DNA of 64,000 bases. It comes from Neisseria sp. 83E34. GTDB lineage: Bacteria; Pseudomonadota; Gammaproteobacteria; Burkholderiales; Neisseriaceae. Below, piece by piece: positions 60,118 through 64,000 of the stretch. A program made the position numbers and the translations under genes. The stretch lies in assembly GCF_001308015.1 (NCBI RefSeq), contig NZ_LGYH01000002.1:62001-126000 (forward strand), given 5' to 3'. The notes below the pieces were generated by a model that was not told the DNA's origin, ran no database searches, and was given only the letters and a program-made list of their open reading frames with translations. The stretch's first letter is position 1; each line of letters opens with the position of its first letter.

Positions 60118-60711
60118 ATGTTGGGATTGGCTGTATTGTTTGGTTTATTAGTCTGGATTGGTCTGACGGTTTTGGCCGCTTATTTATGTGGAAAGCTTAC
60201 TTGGAAGCTGGGTTTGGGAAGGCGGATAGGCCGGTTTGCCGGGTTTGTGCTGCTGATGGGCGGCTGGATGGTTAGTTGGGCTATGGAATATTGGACGCTT
60301 CGGCAGACTGCGCAGGAGTGGTGTAAAAATTCAGGTTTTACCGTTTATGTTACGCCTGAAGAATATTGGGCAAAAATCAGTGAACAAGAACGGCAGGATT
60401 TGGAAACCGTCCAGGAACGAGTAAAAGATGGGAGGGTATTGGTGTTTGAAGATAAAAAATATAAAGCATCATATAGATATAATAATAGAATTGTTAATTA
60501 CAGCTATAGCGAATATAAGCCACATATAGTATCGGATTACGACATTTTTTATGATGAAAAAGACAGGATTGCTTTATTTAAAATTATGGAAGTCCGCATA
60601 AGAGTGCCTGCAATAGCTAATGATTTAGAAGGATTGAAATTTTGGCTTGAAACGGTTCAAGGCTGTGATTCATTTGATGACTGGGAGCTTAAAAAACAAT
60701 ATTTAAGATAA
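60118..60711 (+). CDS. membrane-anchored hypothetical protein, cassette copy 3 (197 aa)
   Basis: Third paralogue, MLGLAVLFGLLVWIGLTVLA, with the same two helices and C-terminal domain as copy 2 (EEYWAKISEQERQDLETVQE). Conserved 5' flank ATACGGGAATAGGAATATCC. The unit length from copy 2 start to copy 3 start is 831 bases. No known family. Confidence 0.7.
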   Translation: MLGLAVLFGLLVWIGLTVLAAYLCGKLTWKLGLGRRIGRFAGFVLLMGGWMVSWAMEYWTLRQTAQEWCKNSGFTVYVTPEEYWAKISEQERQDLETVQERVKDGRVLVFEDKKYKASYRYNNRIVNYSYSEYKPHIVSDYDIFYDEKDRIALFKIMEVRIRVPAIANDLEGLKFWLETVQGCDSFDDWELKKQYLR

Positions 60712-60783
60712 CTTTTTAGATAACTTTGAAATAAATGATAGCAGTACAAGTAATTTTTAATATATTCTTGAAAGGGGTTTTTA

Positions 60784-60899
60784 ATGAGTATTAATAATAT
60801 CTCGAACTATGTTTTATTAGTTGAAATAGCTTATGTTGATTTTTTTTGAGGTGGATTTTTCAAAAGAGAAGCAAATAGAGATCGCTATTGTAAATTAAA
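60784..60899 (+). pseudogene. second cassette gene fragment, copy 3, frameshifted at T8
   Basis: MSINNISNYVLLVEIAYVDFF then TGA at 60847. A run of eight Ts (60840-60847) causes the shift: with seven, the frame continues as FEVDFSKEKQIEIAIVN to 60899, parallel to copy 2. Decay or phase variation are both possible. Confidence 0.6.
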
Positions 60900-60910
60900 G
60901 ATAAAAATTT

Positions 60911-61026
60911 AGGTGTTTGCATTCATGGGCATTGGCCGCGGTGATGTGCAGTTTCTTGATAGAACCTTCCTCATCGGTACGGGTATGCTGTTTTGTAACC
61001 CAATCTGAGACTTTTGCAAAGGTCTC
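60911..61026 (-). mobile_element. IS5/IS1106-like remnant, transposase middle part with second terminal repeat
   Basis: The reverse strand encodes KQHTRTDEEGSIKKLHITAA then NAHECKHL, which directly precedes the segment found at 58694-59103. It ends at GAGACCTTTGCAAAAG (reverse complement, 61011-61026), the other terminal repeat, after loss of the transposase N-terminal part. The two remnants are thus one IS split by cassette copies 2 and 3. The 61027-61236 stretch holds nothing recognisable. Confidence 0.7.
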
Positions 61027-61236
61027 CGGCTACATAAATGGGAAGCTTGGGAAGAAACGGGAGCAAGAGAGATGGTAGGATTGAGAGCGACATGATATCG
61101 GGATTGAATGGATGAAATAAAAGGAATCATAAGCATGATTTCAAATTTCCGTTAGGCACATAATTGCTAACCGGAGAGATTGTTCAGATTTTGGGGCAAC
61201 AAAGAGTAGGTCGCGAATGCGAATAGGTTAAAGATA

Positions 61237-61267
61237 ATGCCTGTCTGAAAAACTTTCAGACAGGCAT
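61237..61267 (-). terminator. inverted TG-DUS pair
   Basis: ATGCCTGTCTGAAAA and inverse, downstream of the reverse-strand yjdM gene. Confidence 0.7.
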
Positions 61268-61292
61268 ATTTTATCGTGGCACGCTTACAGGG

Positions 61293-61625
61293 CTATGCTT
61301 TTTTTACAAATTCTGATTTCAAATTCATTGCGCTGCCGTCGATTTTGCAGGCGATATTATGGTCGCCTTCTTGCAGGCGGATGCTTTTGACTTTGGTACC
61401 TTGTTTGATGACTTGCGAGCTGCCTTTTACTTTTAAGTCTTTAATCAGCACCACGCTGTCGCCGTCGGCCAGCGGTGTGCCGTTGGCATCTTTTACACTC
61501 AATGTGTCGTCGTTGCCATTGTCGGCGTGTTCGTCCCATTCGTAGGCGCATTCGGGGCAGACCAGATGCAGGCCGTCGTGATAGGTGAGGTTTGAGCCGC
61601 ATTGAGGGCAAGCTGGGTAGGTCAT
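61293..61625 (-). CDS. yjdM: zinc ribbon protein YjdM/PhnA family
   Basis: 110 residues. N-terminal zinc ribbon CPQCGSN...CPECAYEW, then the PhnA domain ([20 protein letters not shown]). Though once named for alkylphosphonate use, the family has no proven phosphonate role. Single gene; a lone TG-DUS lies in its upstream region (61701). Confidence 0.88.
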   Translation of the reverse strand: MTYPACPQCGSNLTYHDGLHLVCPECAYEWDEHADNGNDDTLSVKDANGTPLADGDSVVLIKDLKVKGSSQVIKQGTKVKSIRLQEGDHNIACKIDGSAMNLKSEFVKKA

Positions 61626-61853
61626 GTGGTTTGTTTCCTTATTGTGATTGAGTGGAATCGTGTGGGCAGATTATATAGCAACTGAAGCAGGCGGCGGGGA
61701 ATGCCTGTCTGAATAATGTAATAACCCTACTTCATATAAGGTTATTTAAATACTTGTAAACGCAGTTGGCAAAGCGGGTTTTTTTGTTTATAACCAATTA
61801 ATAATAAATAAAAATTACATTAGCATTCCATAAATGGAGCAGGGAGAAATGAA

Positions 61854-63770
61854 ATGTTAGCCGAACAAGCCCGCCATATATACGATGTGTTGCTGTGTGT
61901 GCAGCAAGATACGGAGGTTAACCCCGTACGCTTTGAGCCGCATATTGTTGAGTCATGGCGCCGCTGTGTGTTTAAACATGGCCTGAATCCCGAAAAACTG
62001 AATGAAGCGCTGATTGTGCCTCATAGCCGCCTGATCGAACATCAGGATGCCATCAGTGATTTAACCGCGCTGGCGCGGCACGGCCTGCATGCACTTTGGC
62101 GGCAGCTTCGCGATATGGATTATGTGGTGTTGCTGGCCGACAGCGCGGGCGTAGTGGTTGAGCGTTACGGTAGCGATGCCGAGCTGGACACGTTTAAACG
62201 CAGCGGCCTGCATTTGGGCGCACTGTGGAACGAGCCTGAAAACGGTACCAGCGCGGTAGGCATGGTGCTTGCCACCGGCAAATCCGCCACTGTTCACCGA
62301 GGCGACCATTTCGATGCCACCCACATTGGGCTGACTTGCTCCGCCGCACCGGTTTACGATTCACAAAACCGTTTGTGCGCCGTACTTGATGTTTCTTCCA
62401 TCCGCCCGAAACATGCACGCCAGAGCCAATATTGGGCGGCGCGGCTGGTGCGTCAGTTTGCCGTGTTGGTGGAGCATGCAGCCTTGATTCGGGCGCATCA
62501 AAACGACTGGCTGGTACGCATCGGTTATTCACCAGTGTTTCTCGACGTTTCTCCCGAATACCTGCTGGCAGTTGATCAGGCCGGTAATATTTCCGGCGCA
62601 TCCCATGCCTTTCACACATGGGCCGCCAAGCATTTGCAGCAGCCCAAGTTGATCGGCTGCGCTTTTGAAACCCTGTTCGGGGCAAACTTAATCAGTGTTT
62701 ACAGCCGGCAAGACAGCGCGCCGCTGGTTGATATTGACGACATACAGCTTTTCGCACATGTGAATCCGCCTGCTGCTAAAAGCGGCTCGACCGCAACACG
62801 AACCGATACAGCCGATACTGAGCTGGCGCCCGAGTTGGCCAAGCTGTGCGGCCCCGGCAGCAGCCAGCGGCAGATGTTGCAGCGTTTGTCTGTGTTGGCT
62901 GATACGCAGGTGCCGATTTTAATCAACGGTGAAACCGGCACCGGCAAAGAATGGCTGGCGCGGGCCGTGCATCTTTCCGGCAGCCGTTCAGACAGGCCTT
63001 TTATTGCAGTTAACTGCGCCGCTATTCCCGAAAACCTGATTGAAAGCGAGCTTTACGGCTATGAGCCGCACAGTTTCACCGGCGCATGCAGCAAAGGTAA
63101 GCCCGGGTTGATACGCGCTGCCGACGGCGGCACGCTCTTTCTTGATGAAATCGGCGATATGCCCCTGTTTCTGCAATCGCGCTTGCTGCGCGTGTTGTCC
63201 GAGCGCGAAGTTACGCCTGTCGGCTCGGTACGCGCCCGCAAAGTGGATGTGCGTATTATCTGCGCCACCCACCACGATTTGCAGGAGCGCATTGCTGCCG
63301 GCAAATTCCGCGAAGATCTTTATTACCGCCTCAACGGCATTCAAACCACATTGCCGCCATTACGCGAGCGCGACGATATCGATTATGTCGTGCAATCGGT
63401 TTTGGACTACACAGCCGAAAAAGCCGGCTTGCCGCTTAAGCCGCTTTCAGCCGATGCCTTGCACACATTGCGTAATTTTCCGTGGCCGGGCAATTTGCGC
63501 CAACTGGCCGCCGCGTTGGAAGTGGCCTTGTGTTCCGCGCAGGGCGGAAGCATTGAGGCTGCAGACCTGCCCGAATATTTGCGGCCGGCCTGTGAAGCCG
63601 ACGCTGAACGTCCGCTTGCAGCATGGGGCAAACATACGTTGGCCGACGAAGCCGACCTGCGCCGCGCGCTGGCTGATTTTGAAGGCAATGTTACCCGTTT
63701 CGCCCGCGCCATCGGCGTGAGCCGGATGACGGTGTACCGCTATTTGAAAAAATACGGTATCGAGTATTGA
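61854..63770 (+). CDS. sigma-54-dependent activator, AcoR-like
   Basis: 638 residues: N-terminal sensor with GAF-like region (about 60-300), AAA+ domain with Walker A GETGTGKE (359-366), Walker B GGTLFLDEIGD (about 425-435), and a Fis-type HTH at the end (VTRFARAIGVSRMTVYRYLK). The sigma-54 contact loop, usually GAFTGA, reads HSFTGA (406-411), so the core FTGA is kept but the first two residues differ. Such proteins drive acetoin or related catabolic operons. No target operon is visible. RBS GGGAGAAATGAA. Confidence 0.88.
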   Translation: MLAEQARHIYDVLLCVQQDTEVNPVRFEPHIVESWRRCVFKHGLNPEKLNEALIVPHSRLIEHQDAISDLTALARHGLHALWRQLRDMDYVVLLADSAGVVVERYGSDAELDTFKRSGLHLGALWNEPENGTSAVGMVLATGKSATVHRGDHFDATHIGLTCSAAPVYDSQNRLCAVLDVSSIRPKHARQSQYWAARLVRQFAVLVEHAALIRAHQNDWLVRIGYSPVFLDVSPEYLLAVDQAGNISGASHAFHTWAAKHLQQPKLIGCAFETLFGANLISVYSRQDSAPLVDIDDIQLFAHVNPPAAKSGSTATRTDTADTELAPELAKLCGPGSSQRQMLQRLSVLADTQVPILINGETGTGKEWLARAVHLSGSRSDRPFIAVNCAAIPENLIESELYGYEPHSFTGACSKGKPGLIRAADGGTLFLDEIGDMPLFLQSRLLRVLSEREVTPVGSVRARKVDVRIICATHHDLQERIAAGKFREDLYYRLNGIQTTLPPLRERDDIDYVVQSVLDYTAEKAGLPLKPLSADALHTLRNFPWPGNLRQLAAALEVALCSAQGGSIEAADLPEYLRPACEADAERPLAAWGKHTLADEADLRRALADFEGNVTRFARAIGVSRMTVYRYLKKYGIEY

Positions 63771-63788
63771 GCTGGCTTGAAACAAGCA

Positions 63789-63823
63789 ATGCCTGTCTGA
63801 AAAGTTGGTTTTCAGACAGGCAT
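63789..63823 (+). terminator. inverted TG-DUS pair
   Basis: ATGCCTGTCTGAAAA and its inverse, 18 bases after the regulator gene. Confidence 0.75.
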
Positions 63824-63918
63824 TGTTTCTTTGCGGACATCCGACAGAGAAGCAAGCAATTTCACGCCAAATTGTTTATCATCTGCCGGTTATTCACTTT
63901 TTTGTCTATTGCCCAATC

Positions 63919-64000
63919 ATGCGTCTTTCTTTCACTACCCGTCTGGCGCTTGCCGTGATCAAGTTTTACCAGCATCGGTTTTCCCCGCATAAATCATATG
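63919..64000 (+). CDS. YidD-like membrane insertion efficiency factor, partial
   Basis: ATG 63919, open to the window edge: MRLSFTTRLALAVIKFYQHR then FSPHKSY. The FYQHRFSPHK segment resembles the conserved FYQ-x-x-ISP-x-K start of YidD. Only 27 residues are visible. Confidence 0.6.
   Translation, partial: MRLSFTTRLALAVIKFYQHRFSPHKSY

Overview
The window comes from a Neisseriaceae chromosome, most likely a Neisseria species close to N. wadsworthii. The basis is the DNA uptake sequence (DUS) dialect. The 12-mer TGCCTGTCTGAA occurs dozens of times, mostly as inverted pairs forming terminators behind genes. I recall this variant as the TG-wadDUS dialect. Gene content (mraZ-dcw cluster with penA and a truncated globin, NspA/Opa-like porin, Mpg-type M23 peptidase, parB-atp operon) also fits Neisseria.

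Layout. 1-8.4 kb: reverse-strand genes for a PPM-type methyltransferase (cut by the left edge), a secreted hypothetical protein, an NhaC-type antiporter with slyX, a three-gene operon (cNMP/CBS/DUF294 protein, DEDDh exonuclease, DUF2459 protein), tRNA-Ala and tRNA-Met, and a MidA-type methyltransferase. 8.6-25.1 kb: division and cell-wall cluster mraZ-rsmH-ftsL-penA-murE-[nuclease, M23 lipoprotein, broken abi]-murF-[broken papain-like gene, two small proteins]-mraY-globin-murD-membrane protein-ftsW-murG. It stops at murG; murC, ddl, ftsQ, ftsA and ftsZ are absent here. 25.2-33.8 kb: envelope genes (NspA-like, murJ, amgK, lptD, surA-like) and gnd. 33.9-42.9 kb: RTX beta-helix protein, GT39-like transferase, rpmE, cysS, obgE and an RpfE/COG4255 protein. 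43-49.4 kb: M23 peptidase, a 1.1-kb gene-free stretch ending in a strong terminator, a small operon (hypothetical, thioesterase, TlpA-like), DAHP synthase and a serine hydrolase. 49.4-57.8 kb: parB and the complete atpIBEFHAGDC operon. 57.9-61.1 kb: an AT-rich accessory block with three tandem copies of a membrane-protein gene, each followed by a broken 5' fragment of a second gene, interleaved with the two halves of an IS5/IS1106-like element. 61.3-64 kb: yjdM, a sigma-54-type activator and the start of a yidD-like gene.

The most notable features are these. (1) A sharply bounded enclave at about 12.5-22.0 kb uses the foreign AG-DUS dialect (GGCCGTCTGAA) and carries defence- and toxin-like cargo between murE, murF and mraY, which suggests import by transformation from another Neisseria. 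(2) The 57.9-61.1 kb tandem cassette array looks like a toxin/immunity-type or silent-cassette locus whose second and third units sit between the two ends of a split IS. (3) The 44.5-45.4 kb region looks like an undescribed noncoding transcript with degenerate internal repeats. Functions are inferred from motifs read by eye; no database search was run.
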